From: Bathynomus jamesi
Taxonomy: Eukaryota > Arthropoda > Malacostraca > Isopoda > Cirolanidae
Direction: 5' to 3'
NCBI GenBank assembly: GCA_023014485.1
Contig: JAJOZX010005636.1
Span: 62,001 to 126,000 of the forward strand
DNA length: 64,000 nt
Shown: piece by piece, positions 19,921 through 30,968 of the stretch
Numbering within the stretch: the first letter of the stretch is position 1
Layout: each line of letters starts with the position of its first letter
The notes under the pieces: model-generated
The model's database searches: none
What the model was told of the DNA's origin: nothing
What the model saw: only the letters and a program-made list of their open reading frames with translations
Program-made: the position numbers and the translations under genes

Positions 19921-20295
19921 ATAAATTGGTGTAACCCTGGAGTGACTCGAACTTATTTTACGTTATTTATTCACAGTGATCCTTGTGCTTAGCTATTACT
20001 GACCATTTCATTTTCTGCAGCCATATCAAATAATTTCTATGTACATACGGTATTCATAAATTCAGTGAAATTAACTAGGCCTACTTGCAAACAGTGATAT
20101 TCGTTTCGCGCGGTACTTTATTAACTAATGCCTTACTGCCTCGCGGTCATGTGCCGCGGCACAATCACCGCATCTTTCAAATTCCCGAGTGCGTCCCCCT
20201 GAGTCGAGTCTCACTGCCTCCTGACGGAAGGGGCGCGGCGACCCCTTGGAGAAGCCACCACTGACATTGGGTCCTGTTCCGTCGTCAAACAGATC

Positions 20296-21216
20296 GTGGA
20301 GAGACTCACCGAGCATCTCAGGACAACACTCACCTCACCCCCCACCCCCCAAGCGCTGCAGTCAGTCCCAAATTCGTTTCAAACGGCGCATTCTTTCGTC
20401 ACCACCTCGTCCAAAAGTATTCAACGGTCCCGTCTCGGCCGTTGTACGGTAAATCATTTGGCGATAAATCTAGTAACGCGCCCTATTGCACCAGCGAATT
20501 TTTCCTCAAGCACGACGGGTTTCCCTTCCCCATCCCGACGGGAAGGCCTAAAAAGAAAGCATTCTTCTAGTAAACAAGCAGAGCGCACACATGCATCCAC
20601 GCAACAAAAGGGCCGTACTGCAAAACAGACACTTCAGGCACAGGGTTGGCGATCCCCTGCCTTCATCAGCTGTCTCTTTGCATCATTCCGTGGATTACTA
20701 CTGCTGCTCGTGTACTTGAACGACGTTTCTTTTTCTTCCCTTCGGCAGGAGCGACTTCGACGAGAACAGCCACACGACGAGTTACGGGCACAGCATTCGA
20801 ACTCAAACACAGTTCCCCCTGCCCCTCTCGTTTCCTCCGTCCGCTCTTCATTGCTCCGCATTCCTGCCGAAGCCCAACCCCTGCGGCAGGAGCGACCTCA
20901 ACGAGAACAGCCACGGTACGAGTTATGGGCACCGATTTCGAACTCAAACACAGTTCCCCCTGCCCCTCTCGTTTCCTCCGTTCGCTCCTCACTGCCCCAC
21001 TTTCTTGCCGTACCCAAACCCCATCCCCCTGCGGAACCCCAACCCCATACAGCAGCGCCCCCTCTTCCGACCATCTCCCCGTCCCGAGACGACCTTCAGT
21101 CCTTCCTGCGTCAGGAATTCCACGACATCCTAGGCCAAGCGTCAAATCTCGGAGTGGCCTCATCAGGTCTCCCGACAGAATGGTATTTCTTCTTAGTATC
21201 GTTCCTTCGTCTCTGA
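20296..21216 (+). CDS. Unrecognised Pro/Ser/Arg-rich frame inside the LTR element
   Basis: A 306-codon plus-strand frame (MERLTEHLRTTLTSPPTP) fills the interior of the LTR element. Composition is Pro, Ser, Arg and Gln-rich. Residues around 165-235 contain two imperfect copies of a roughly 53-residue unit (RQERxxREQP...NSNTVPPAPLVSSVRSSL). It has no zinc knuckle, protease or RT motif. It could be a degenerate gag-like or accessory protein, or non-coding: an overlapping frame (20646-21233) is also open for 195 codons, as expected over a GC-rich internal repeat. Function unknown. Confidence 0.3.
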   Translation: MERLTEHLRTTLTSPPTPQALQSVPNSFQTAHSFVTTSSKSIQRSRLGRCTVNHLAINLVTRPIAPANFSSSTTGFPSPSRREGLKRKHSSSKQAERTHASTQQKGRTAKQTLQAQGWRSPAFISCLFASFRGLLLLLVYLNDVSFSSLRQERLRREQPHDELRAQHSNSNTVPPAPLVSSVRSSLLRIPAEAQPLRQERPQREQPRYELWAPISNSNTVPPAPLVSSVRSSLPHFLAVPKPHPPAEPQPHTAAPPLPTISPSRDDLQSFLRQEFHDILGQASNLGVASSGLPTEWYFFLVSFLRL

Positions 21217-21231
21217 GAGGGAACTACTTGT

Positions 21232-21835
21232 AGCGGATCGACAAGAAATAGACCAACAAATAGACAGACAAATCCTTTCCTTCCACGCTATCATCAAACA
21301 GTCTTGGAAAACACACGTGGGCAAAGGACGCGCGGACAAGGCGTCTTAAGATTTGGCGCGAAGTCCTACGTCACAGGAACTACGTATAAAAGTGAGCTTC
21401 CACTCACACTCACTCTCACTCACACAGACACTCACTTTCTACCTCGTCGAGCAGATCTCATCACGTCAACCGCCCTCCGGTTTCCCGCCGGAGGAGCGGC
21501 CTGCTTCTTCCTTCAAGGCCTACGATTTATCATCAAGTAAGACCTTCTACAGATCGCCTGCAGAAGCAATCCTTCGAAGCCCAACCAGAATCACTTCGGG
21601 CCGACGGTTTACAAGGTCAGCCTTCAAGTTTCTCTACATTCCTCGAGATATATTCAGCACCTCAGGCCTACGCCTGCAAGATCATTTATAGGCCATCCTG
21701 CACCTCAAGAAGTAACATCACCTCAGGCCTCCGTACGAAGCCTACAACAAGCATCTCCATCATCTCGAGAGGCTTAACGGACAACGACAATTCTCAAATC
21801 ATTATCACCTCAAACTGCTAAAAACTAGGTCCACT
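21232..21835 (+). repeat. 3' LTR, internally deleted (604 bp)
   Basis: Matches the left LTR from AGCGGATCGAC to GACAACGACAATTC. It then jumps directly to TCAAATCATTATCACC, skipping about 1.23 kb present in the left copy, and ends AGGTCCACT before TA repeats. Confidence 0.8.
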
Positions 21836-23427
21836 ATATATATATATATATATTATAAGTTTTTTAATATATTTATTAAACTTTAACTTTAATTAATGTT
21901 TATTTCGTAAAATTCTTGAAAACCACAATGATATTTCACGACTGTGTATGACTGGAAAAGATTGTAATTGTATTGAAAGAAATATGGAAATTATTTTATA
22001 AATGTAAATATAGGTTTCATTCCAAGCGCTATGGAGAGCACATTGGACTCGTATAAAATTACACTTTAAACTTCAAATTATAATAAAAATAACCTTTATA
22101 GCTAAATTCTTTTTTATTTGTGCCTTTTTACAGTTTTGCTATGGACAGAGCTTTTATCCAAATACGGCTCTTTCCCATTTTTAGATAAAAGCCATGTTGT
22201 GATGGTGTACGCAAAAACAAAATTATTATTTACTGTCAAGCGAGTCGTTATTCTTTATTAGAGACCATCTTTCAATGACAGCAATGCATCGCGGGCAGGG
22301 ATATGTGAAATGGCACACAAGTATGCCTTGTTTAGCACTCTGAGATCCACTTTTCGTATGTTAGAATTGCGTTAAAACAAGAAAATTGGTGCGACAGTTT
22401 TTGAGGTTTTGCATTTACTTGTCTTTATTTTGTTACTTTGCTAATATAACTAAGTAAACTTCCTTCATTTTTCGGGGGTTTTTGGATCATTCATTGAAAA
22501 TCTCAAAATATAAAGTTGATTTACTGTATCATCATTAATATCGAAATTGGAAATGACATCTGACGTCAGATAAGTAAAAACTTAGTTCTAAAATTTATTG
22601 ATTTTCTGTCCTAATACCAAACATCCAAAGAAGGTAGGCTAATGAGCAAGGTTTGATAGCTAATGGCCCAATAACTTGAAGTTATAATATTTTTTTAAGA
22701 AAATTTAAAAGTCGCCATCAATACTTGTCGAAGGAATTAAAAAAAACTTACCACATCAATAAAATATTTAAACTTAGAATTTGCTAATCGTCTTAATAAT
22801 ATTTAAATATCGATAATTACTTCTTTAATGAACAACGTATTGTTTTAGGGTCAGAGAAATCCCCCCCCCCCCCCCCGCAAAAAAAAACCAGGACTTGTAG
22901 TTTTAAAGTTTAAGGAATTAATTGCAGCTTTAACCAATATAATACTTATAACCATAGTAAACGCAGTAACTACATATCACAACAGATCTTCAAAACTAAT
23001 GACAGCATTATATTTAAAGTAAATTTAAGTAGCTCGTTATAACTTCAAAATAATTATTTTTATTTTGTTCAGTGTATTATTCAAAACAGTTTTGATTTAT
23101 AATTGAATATATTTATTGGAAATTTTATTTGAACAATATGTGAATTTTAAACTTTTAAACATATTTAAGATCAATTTCTAAAATGTGGAAAACAGATTAT
23201 AAATTTTTTTTTTAAATCAATATTGATTCGAAAACGGGAACTGGCAAACCAGTTCTCATTACACCATATAATACAGTAAACTTTATTAAAAAATGTATTT
23301 CTGGTATTTATAATTGTGAAAGTATTTACATTTGCATTGAATTTTAAAGCTGAAATAAACCTTAAAAAAAATATATATTTGCTTTAACAGGCGCTGTTTT
23401 ACTGTGCTTGTCTGAAATAGAAATGAA

Positions 23428-23469
<42 letters not shown>

Positions 23470-23550
23470 CTTACCTTATGAACCTTATGTTGTTTCGTAC
23501 GTTGGTCTCTCTTCACACGGAGGTCAAGCTGGTGGCCCCGCCTCTCTCTC

Positions 23551-23605
<55 letters not shown>

Positions 23606-23659
23606 TTTAGGGTGGTCAAAAAAAATGAAAATGAAAAATATATTTCTCATGACATTTGC
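21836..23659. other. AT-rich non-coding DNA with TA tracts and poly-C
   Basis: No gene recognised. Contains (TA)n tracts at 21835-21852, 23431-23464 and 23553-23602 and a 17-base C run followed by A-rich sequence (about 22861-22885). Open frames over the TA tracts are Ile-Tyr artefacts. Confidence 0.6.
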
Positions 23660-23916
23660 TCATATTCCACAACCACAACCGATGTTGAAAATAAAACACT
23701 GGATTGATTTGTGTATATTTAGAGGCAGCACAATTCGAAGCTTAGTATCATTATTCAGTTTGGGGTGGCAAATTTCTTTAAAACTTGCGCCACCCTTATG
23801 TATTAATGGATTTATCTCAATATCCGGTCTGAGGTGTTCTTTCATAAAAGAAATGAGAAAATGTATCAGGAACTCTTATTTGTGTAATTTAATTTTTTAC
23901 TATATATGTGTGGCTC

Positions 23917-23925
<9 letters not shown>
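23660..23925 (+). repeat. 3' end fragment of the LINE seen at 53860-55460
   Basis: The stretch GTCTGAGGTGTTCTTTCATA through GAGAAAATGTATCAG to ATATGTGTGGCTCACC (about 23825-23922) is homologous to the minus strand of 53870-53990 and ends at the same place. It is therefore a 5'-truncated copy of that retrotransposon's 3' region, directly followed by TA repeats. Confidence 0.6.
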
Positions 23926-23948
<23 letters not shown>

Positions 23949-23951
<3 letters not shown>

Positions 23952-24339
23952 GGTGTCCCATAAGTCCCGCATCATGGGAGAAATTCATATTTTTCTATTT
24001 CTACAAACCAATATTCATATTTTTCTCTTTCTACAGGCCATAATGTCCGTGAGCAAGGAAGAACGAATCCAGATAATTCTACTCATAGGAAATCGGAGTC
24101 AAAGAGACTTTGCAACAAGTCTGCTGACACAACTCTGTGTTATTGGCTCGCGGTCTGGATGCAGTCTGTTAAATTCAGCAGCGGCCTCTCTTTGACTCCG
24201 ATTTCCTATGAGTAGAATTATCTGGATTCGTTCTTCCTTGCTCACAGACATTATGGCCTGTAGAAAGAGAAAAATATGAATTATGGTTTGTAGAAATAGA
24301 AAAATATGAATTTCTCCTATGATGCCGGACTTTTGGGAC

Positions 24340-24344
<5 letters not shown>
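23949..24344. mobile_element. 5'-to-5' fold-back of the second DD41D family
   Basis: Both ends carry the same terminal repeat (CAGGGTGTCCCATAAGTCCC inward from 23949; complement ending at 24344). Both arms carry the 5' coding start MSVSKEERIQIILLIGNRSQ, once on plus (24042 on) and once on minus (from about 24255). The middle has about 70 bp unique to one arm. It sits between TA tracts. Confidence 0.85.
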
Positions 24345-24405
<61 letters not shown>

Positions 24406-24408
<3 letters not shown>

Positions 24409-25987
24409 GGTGTTTCAGGAGGAAAGGTCAATACTTCGGGAGTTGAGAGTATCGGTCATTATGAGAAAAAAGTTCATAAGAACATGTGTCTAATTCTGAA
24501 TGGTTACGGAGATAGAGCTGTTTGAATCTACAAATACAAAAGCATTGTTAATGGTAATCAAGAAAGAGAAACCAATTACTGTTTCTAACATTTAATGTTT
24601 AAACATTGGCATTTTGAATGGTATCAGATACAGAAATGACAAATTTGTTACAGTTTACAGTACGTTTTCGAAAATCTCACCGTCAACCTCAATGCACTTT
24701 GCAACTCGTGTGCGAAGATTGCGTGTTGTTCGTCTGAGTTGATCTTGACGTTCCTTTATGCGGGCAGCAGCATCCAAAATGCGCGCGAGCAATTCGTCTC
24801 GTGTATCCACCTTTCCTTTGTAAACTTGACTTTTCATCCACCCCCACAAACAATAATCTAACAGAGAGAGAGGTCTGGAGACCTTGGTGGCCATTGAATG
24901 GGACCACCGCGGCCGATCCATCGACCAAGGAAAGTTTGATTTAGGTATTGCATCACCAGACGGGTAGAATGTGGAGGAGCTCCGTCATGCTGAAAGTACA
25001 TACCAGCGCGTGTAGCCAAAGGAACATCCTCCAATAGTCCTGGCCATTCATTTTGCAGAAATTCTAGGTAACTTTGTCCTGTAAGACGATTCTCTAAAGT
25101 AACAGGGCCAATCAGCTGATCATCGATGATACCGCACCACACATCGGCAGAGAAGCGATGTTGAAAATTTGTTTCCACAGTGCATTTGTATTTTCGTCTG
25201 ACCACCGATGAGAGTTACGAGTGTTGTTGATACCGTCACGGGTGAAAGTAGCTTCATCGGTGAACAGTATTAATCGAAGCAATCGGCGATTAGCATTTAC
25301 CCAATGACAAAATTCCAGTCGCATGGCAGCGTCTCCTTGTTGAAGGTGTTGTACACGCTGTACATGATATGGATGCAAGCCTTCCTCACGTAATGTTCGC
25401 CATATTCTTGTGTGTGGTACACCGAGACGTGTAGAAATTCTTCGTGAGCTAGTACAGTAGTAGGACTACGCTCTATCAACTGAAGAATGTTTTCCACTTC
25501 ATCCACATCTTGTCAACCTTCACGTTCAGATGAAACATGAGCGCTGGGAAGTGTACAAATCTCACGCAGTGTTGAAAACCCCGGTAAACACTCTTCGATC
25601 CGGAATTCTGCGGTTCGGAAACCGTCGACGGTATTCTGCAACAGCAGATGTTGCACTTCCATCGCAAAAACAGTAGACATACGCTATATCTGCATATTCG
25701 GCATGTGTGAAGGTGCGTGGCATTCTTAACACTGCTTCAAACACCAAACAATGTCACTCACAACAGTCAGCTGTCGATTGGCTTATGTTACATGCTTACA
25801 TTACAGCTTACATGGTTCAAGGTTATAGGGGAGGGAAGGGGGAGGAAGGGCTGCGTGCGCATCAGATTCAAACAGGTCTATCTCCGTAAACATTCAGAAT
25901 TAGACACATGTTCATATGAACTTTTTTTCTCACAATGACCGATACTATCACCTCCCCAATTATTGACCTTTCCTCCTGAAACACCCT
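24406..25987 (-). mobile_element. Decayed DD41D copy (same family as 4578-6156)
   Basis: Nearly full length in inverse orientation, with the family's terminal repeats: GGGTGTTTCAGGAGGAAAGG at the left and its complement ending at about 25987. Terminal bases have drifted at both ends, and it lies against a long TA tract (24344-24405). Confidence 0.9.
24655..25723 (-). pseudogene. DD41D transposase pseudogene
   Basis: Start ATG at 25721-25723 ([19 protein letters not shown]). Homologous over its whole length to the intact transposase at 4842-5912, but broken into at least five frames (25562-25723, 25476 and 25297 blocks, 25112-25378, 24858-25205, 24655-24921). [15 protein letters not shown] and SPDLS...LDYCLWG remain readable in separate frames. 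Frameshifts fall near 25200, 25380, 25560 and 24860. Comparison with the intact copy shows scattered substitutions, so it is clearly the older insertion. Confidence 0.9.
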
Positions 25988-25996
25988 TTATATATC

Positions 25997-26084
25997 AGCC
26001 TCGGTGGTATCGTGGTTAGTATCGCTGAGTACGAATCCATCGGTCTCGGGATCGAAACCAGGTGACGTCAGGCGGGGCGCAGCA
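25997..26084 (+). repeat. tRNA-derived SINE head fragment
   Basis: GCCTCGGTGGTATCGTGGTTAG (A-box-like TGGTATCGTGG) followed 30 bp later by CTCGGGATCGAAACC (B-box-like). The structure does not fold as a full tRNA and is followed by unrelated hAT debris. Confidence 0.5.
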
Positions 26085-26720
26085 AATCTCAGCTATTCAG
26101 TAGTTTCGGGAATCTTTCACCATGATGGCGACCCCAATGAAGAGGGTTGTTGTTGCGACTGACTCGTGGCTCCTTTGAATAGATGTCTAATTCTTTTTGA
26201 TAACTTTTCTGACTATTTTTGATAGGTGGAGGCACAACCTCATGGAAATAACTCCATAAATTAACCTTCAGCTTCTTTTTCAAAGGTTCTTGATCTTCTC
26301 GTGAAACAAATTCAGTTGCTTCATCGCCATAGATTATATTACGTGCAGAACTATCGTTAGGTTATGCAAACATAATGATTATCTAATTTTTTACAAACTC
26401 AGGCACTGTTATGCAAGAAAATTTCAAGCGAGAATCTAAAACGTGAGAAATCATGCGAGTAATGTCTGCCTTCCACTGCCTGAAACGATTCTGTAAATTT
26501 TCTATTAAATCGTTTTACATAGTATGAATACCCGCATCATCAGTTATGTTAGGCAAAAATGCCACGAGACCTGGTACATCAGGAGATACCATGTGAAGAC
26601 AAGGAGATTATGAGGAAAAGTCAATCGTTAATTTTGTACATCGACTAAAAAACTTTACAACACACTGAATTAGAGTCCACTGATGATTACTGAAGGTTGC
26701 TACAGCATGTCATAAGTAGT
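26085..26720 (-). pseudogene. hAT transposase remnant (C-terminal half)
   Basis: On the minus strand the reading starts near 26700. It gives PDVPGLVAFLPNITDDAGIH, LIENLQNRFRQWKADIT, ISHVLDSRLKF and, after a gap, NNNPLHWGRHHGERFPKLLN. These are the spacer and NPLxWW-type blocks before the hAT dimerisation domain. Frames change several times. The flank at 26720-26780 resembles 52920-52990, where the N-terminal and central half of a similar hAT lies, so both derive from the same family. Confidence 0.6.
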
Positions 26721-26784
26721 ATGACGGAAAAATGGGGGAGTGCAATTGCAATGTTGATCAATGTTGCAAAGGGGAGTGATTGTT

Positions 26785-27010
26785 ATGCAACAAGTTGGAT
26801 GAAGGGGGGATAATGTGGGAGGGTTATGCAACAAAGGGGTGGGAGGTGACCCCCAAGTTGCAGGAAGGGGAAGCTTTGGGGGGAGAAGGGAGGATGACTT
26901 CCCCCCAAAGGGGTGACTCTGACCTAAACCCTAATTTTGGGGGAGAAGATGGGATGTCCTCACCCTCTAAAGGGGTATCCCTAACCTCAGAAGGTAAACT
27001 TTAACCTAAG
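26785..27010 (+). repeat. G-rich tract next to hAT remnant
   Basis: Many runs of 4-7 G (GGGGGGA, TTGGGGGGAGAAGG, TTTTGGGGGAG), repeated as AAAGGGGT.ACYCYNACC units. The open frame over it (26780-27004) is low complexity. A comparable G-rich tract sits beside the other hAT copy at 52850-52920. Confidence 0.6.
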
Positions 27011-27089
27011 AATGAGAGAGGGAGAGATACCATGCTTCGCCTGTACACCCAGACGCATAATGATGCTATTGGTCTTTCCACTTGGTTTA

Positions 27090-27300
27090 GAAAGTCGGGG
27101 GTTGCCATATAGCACTATTTATTTTAATTAGTTATATTTGGAGGGGTTGCCAGATAGCACTCTTTATTTTAGGTATTTATATAGGGAGGGGTTGTCAGAT
27201 AGCACTATTTATTTTAATTATTTATTTATTAAAGGCAAGAGAAAGAGATCTTTTCAATACTTAGAGGGGGTTGCCAGATAGTAATATTTAATTATTTGGA
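27090..27300 (+). repeat. Tandem repeat, about 3.5 units
   Basis: Units containing GGGGTTGCCAGATAGCACTA followed by TTTATTTTAATTATTTAT recur at about 27100, 27143, 27190 and 27268 with variable spacing. Confidence 0.65.
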
Positions 27301-28405
27301 GAGATGTTACACACACACATACGCTGTGTAACTCCCAGGAATGGTTTAACCTTATAAAGAAACGGTCCAGCCGTATATATATATATATATATATATTATA
27401 CGCCACTCGAGATTAAATGAAAATTAATTACTCCAAGAGGGTATAATATCGTGCTCCTGGATCGGGAAGACCGTCTCGATGTCTGGCATTCCAGCAATGA
27501 CAGAGCAATTCGTGGATCCTGTAGACTTCTTACCTCAAGTTCTCAAAAGTCAAAGAACAGTAAAAACACGTCATCGGTTATTAATTTAATCAAATTTAGG
27601 CAAGACGGTTATTAATCACTTACAATAAATCAAATGTTTTTTCACAGAGAGTTAATGATATGAATATTTCTTCCATTAAAAGTTTATAAGTATAATAATA
27701 GTTAATCCTTAATTGTAAGATATTAAATAAGCCAGAGACGCCTCTAAGACATCCTTTTCCATTCTGGGTCTCCAATCTTGTATGAGTCGATTGCTATGTC
27801 AACTGCCTTTTCCTACAGTCAGACTCCAATTGAAATTGAAAACCCCTTAATCTTCTAATTCGAATAGCAATTCCCTAACGAGCTGACTTTCCCTCGTCAA
27901 CCCGGAGACCCGTCTCCTCGGAATCTGCCGTCAGGGCGTTGAGCCCCTTCTCATATAGTGAAAGGAACGGAACCTGGCTACGGCACCACGTAAACGGTTG
28001 ACGTCACCTGAGAAATTTGGAGAAGCAGGCGTCTCCCAATCCATTGTGTTTCCCAGGTGAAATCAAAGAAACCGTCGGCGTCACTGGCGTGTGATTTCCG
28101 TTCTGAAGGAAATTAGTCATACACTAGCGTGTGAATTATGAAATGAATGAAATTACATAAAATAATTGTGTCATCAGGGGGCGGCTTTACTTCGATGATA
28201 AATCAAAATATAACATGTATAACATAGAGTATATATTAGAAATGTTCAATATTAAGAGAGTAATTCATTTCACCCATATTAGAAATGGGCCAGTTGGTAG
28301 TGCCTTCAACAAACAACAGCAGGAACGAGATATGTTACACACACACACACACACTGTATAACTTTCAGGAATGGTCAAAAGCTTATAAAGAAACGTTCCC
28401 AGCCT

Positions 28406-28448
<43 letters not shown>

Positions 28449-28500
28449 TGCTTAATATAAAGAGAGTAACTCAATTGTCCCGTATTAGAAATGTTCAGTT
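27301..28500. repeat. Duplicated flank around 0.9 kb of anonymous DNA
   Basis: 27306-27396 and 28332-28441 are related. Both read GTTACACACACACA, then GTAACT/TATAACTTTCAGGAATGG, CTTATAAAGAAACG, CCAGCC and a TA tract. A second short unit, TTAGAAATG with AAGAGAGTAA, is repeated at about 28231 and 28442. The DNA between (27400-28230) shows no gene or element I recognise. Confidence 0.55.
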
Positions 28501-28668
28501 ATCCCTTATATATTCTTTCAAACATTTAAAACCAAAACAAAATGGAGAATTATCAATTTACGTTGTTTCACATCAAATAAATTTAATTTAAATTTCAATA
28601 AACACTTCTTTTATTAATTTCCAAAATTATGCACACATTTACATTAAATAATAAAATTTTAGCAAATA

Positions 28669-29617
28669 AAGGGTGATCCAGAGAAATGGGACCCAAAAGA
28701 AACCCCTGTAACTCTTAAAGTATAAGTCCTTTTATAAAATCATACGCATCATTCGAAAGAGGATAGTTACAAGTTTGTACAGGATTGTATAGGTTTTGAC
28801 AATACAAGACAAGATAAGATACAAAACAAAATAAAAGTGTTAGTTAAAACTAACCCTTCAAGATGACTGCATGGACTGTGGAACAGCTGCGTTTCATAAC
28901 TGAGCAATATTATGAGCATGGAAGAAGTGTAGTTTCAGCTCTTAGAAGGTGATTTTGACATCTGAAAATTTGTCTTGAAAGATCTTTGCACACATTTACA
29001 TTAAATAATAAAATTTTAGCAAATAAAGGGTGATCCAGAGAAATGGGACCCAAAAGAAACCCCTGTAACTCTTAAAGTATAAGTCCTTTTATAAAATCAT
29101 ACGCATCATTCGAAAGAGGATAGTTACAAGTTTGTACAGGATTGTATAGGTTTTGACAATACAAGACAAGATAAGATACAAAACAAAATAAAAGTGTTAG
29201 TTAAAACTAACCCTTCAAGATGACTGCATGGACTGTGGAACAGCTGCGTTTCATAACTGAGCAATATTATGAGCATGGAAGAAGTGTAGTTTCAGCTCTT
29301 AGAAGGTGATTTTGACATCTGAAAATTTGTCTTGAAAGATCTTTGAGCTGAAACTACACTTCTTCCATGCTCATAATATTGCTCAGTTATGAAACGCAGC
29401 TGTTCCACAGTCCATGCAGTCATCTTGAAGGGTTAGTTTTAACTAACACTTTTATTTTGTTTTGTATCTTATCTTGTCTTGTATTGTCAAAACCTATACA
29501 ATCCTGTACAAACTTGTAACTATCCTCTTTCGAATGATGCGTATGATTTTATAAAAGTACTTATACTTTAAGAGTTACAGGGGTTTCTTTTGGGTCCCAT
29601 TTCTCTGGATCACCCTT
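28669..29617. mobile_element. Mariner-like 5' end: direct duplication plus inverted copy
   Basis: A 357-bp unit occurs twice in direct orientation (28631-28987, 28988-29344). It is followed by an inverted copy (29345-29617), so both outer ends carry the terminus AAGGGTGATCCAGAGAAATG next to TA. Each unit includes the transposase start MTAWTVEQLRFITEQYYEHG (ATG at 28863 and 29220), a helix-turn-helix opening typical of insect mariner-like proteins. The rest of the gene is absent. Confidence 0.8.
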
Positions 29618-29851
29618 TATATAGAAAATAAATATACTTCTATTTTACAATGACTTGAACAATTCTCTACTATTTATTTACCTAACTTGGAAAGCGGTCA
29701 TTCCTCTCATTTCGTTAATGTACGTTACATGTTTTTTTTCCATCCACCTTAGCGAATGCTTACCCCAGACACTTTGCCTGGGGAGGTAAAATGACAGCTT
29801 AAATTTCATTACAAAAAACTCTCATACAAAAATTATTCTTTTATATATATA

Positions 29852-30048
29852 AAGGGTGATCGAAAAGTCACTCCGCAACTATGATTCTATAAGACAAAAA
29901 TGCAATCATACAAGAAGTTAGATATTTTAATGAGAATTGTACGATATCGTGAAATCTTTAACAAAATATTGGCGAAGTCTAGGCTAGTCTAAATTTCAAT
30001 AAAGTAAATATCTTATTACTACTGCGGAGAGACTTTTCGATCACCCTG
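29852..30048. mobile_element. Small TA-flanked MITE (about 197 bp)
   Basis: Inverted ends AGGGTGATCGAAAAGTC.CTCCGCA at 29853-29878 and its complement at 30023-30047, flanked by TA-rich DNA. Non-coding. The termini resemble mariner-like families in this window but the interior does not match any of them. Confidence 0.75.
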
Positions 30049-30064
30049 TGTATATATATATATA

Positions 30065-30968
30065 CAGGGCGTCCCAAAAAAATGTATACACACTTTAAAT
30101 ATTATAAAGGCAGTGTTTATTAAAATACATTTCATTTTCAAAATGTAATAGAATCTACAGACATTATTTAATTGTTTTGTCAACGCCTGTTTTCAAACTG
30201 ACGTCCGTTCTGGTCCAGGCACTGCTGATAACGCGAAGCAATGGAATCGCAAACATCACGAAACATTTCGTTTGGTATTTGTGTGCATTCTCGTTCAATG
30301 GCTGCTCTCAATTCAGCGACTGTTGCAGGTTTTATAGCGTAGACTTTGTCTTTTAAGTATCCCCATAAAAAAAGTCTAGTGGTGTGAGGTTTGGTGAACG
30401 CGGAGGGTATTCTACGAAACCCCTTCGTCCAATCCACATCCACATCGTGCCAAGTACCACTCGCAATACTCCACTCTTCGGTCCGGATCATCTTCATTAA
30501 TAGCATGGACTAATCTTGGAATGTAACTTTTCCATTGACAGCGCTTCAAAATGCGTTGGACAGACGATTCTGAAATTCCTACCTCACGACTCGCTTGCCG
30601 CACAGATTTTCTTGGACTTTGGTGATACGTTTCCAGTACTCTTTCTTGCTTTGTGGGGCTTGTCGATGTCCGTGGTCTTCCGGAACGCTTCTTGTGGACA
30701 TTCTGAACAGTTCCATCGGCTTCAAACTTATCTCTAATTCGAGTGATGGTAAGTCGCGTTGGTGGATCTGTTTGAAACTCCCTCCTAAACTGTCTTTGCA
30801 CTTCAACTGCGTTTTCACACTTCCAGTAGCATTTTAGAATGAATTTCCTTTGTTCAAAGCTTAGTCTGACTGCCATTATTAATTCTAATGGGTTTAACTT
30901 GGAAAGAAAGAAACATCAATTGAGCTATCAGCTGTTAAAGTGTGTATACATTTTTTTGGGACGCCCTG
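30065..30968 (-). mobile_element. Mariner-like element with internal deletion
   Basis: 904 bp bounded by CAGGGCGTCCCAAAAAAATG and its complement, inverted repeats of about 35 bp (including GTATACACACTTTAA), flanked by TATA. One gene on the minus strand lacks its catalytic middle. Confidence 0.9.
30180..30876 (-). pseudogene. Mariner-like transposase lacking the catalytic centre
   Basis: Starts at ATG 30874-30876 ([20 protein letters not shown]). The first 135 codons are intact: helix-turn-helix, [11 protein letters not shown]-hook-like segment, [20 protein letters not shown] second helix-turn-helix, then [11 protein letters not shown]. Near 30420-30460 the reading jumps to the C-terminal part in another frame (TTRLFLWGYLKDKVYA to NGRQFE at 30180). 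Both of the first two catalytic Asp blocks, about 130-150 residues, are deleted. It can be a substrate for a related enzyme but not encode one. Confidence 0.88.

Larger units (their letters stand above)
18022..21835 (+). mobile_element. Short LTR retrotransposon inserted in a TA tract
   Basis: Two direct repeats (18022-19920 and 21232-21835) begin AGCG.ATCGACAAGAAATAG and end AGGTCCACT. They flank a 1.3-kb interior without reverse transcriptase or integrase. The AG...CT ends and insertion into TATATA resemble the 17.6/297 branch of gypsy elements. A purine tract (GAGAGGGAA, 21215-21223) precedes the right LTR, and a TTGGTGTAACCCTGG primer-site-like sequence follows the left LTR. It is probably non-autonomous. 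Confidence 0.75.

Noticed and set aside
20634..21163. Minus-strand frames of 75 and 165 codons inside the LTR element
   Set aside because: Antisense over a GC-rich repeated interior; several frames are open simultaneously, so composition explains them.
26780..27004. 74-codon frame with GGEGRMTSPQRGD
   Set aside because: Translation of G-rich short repeats, no conservation visible.
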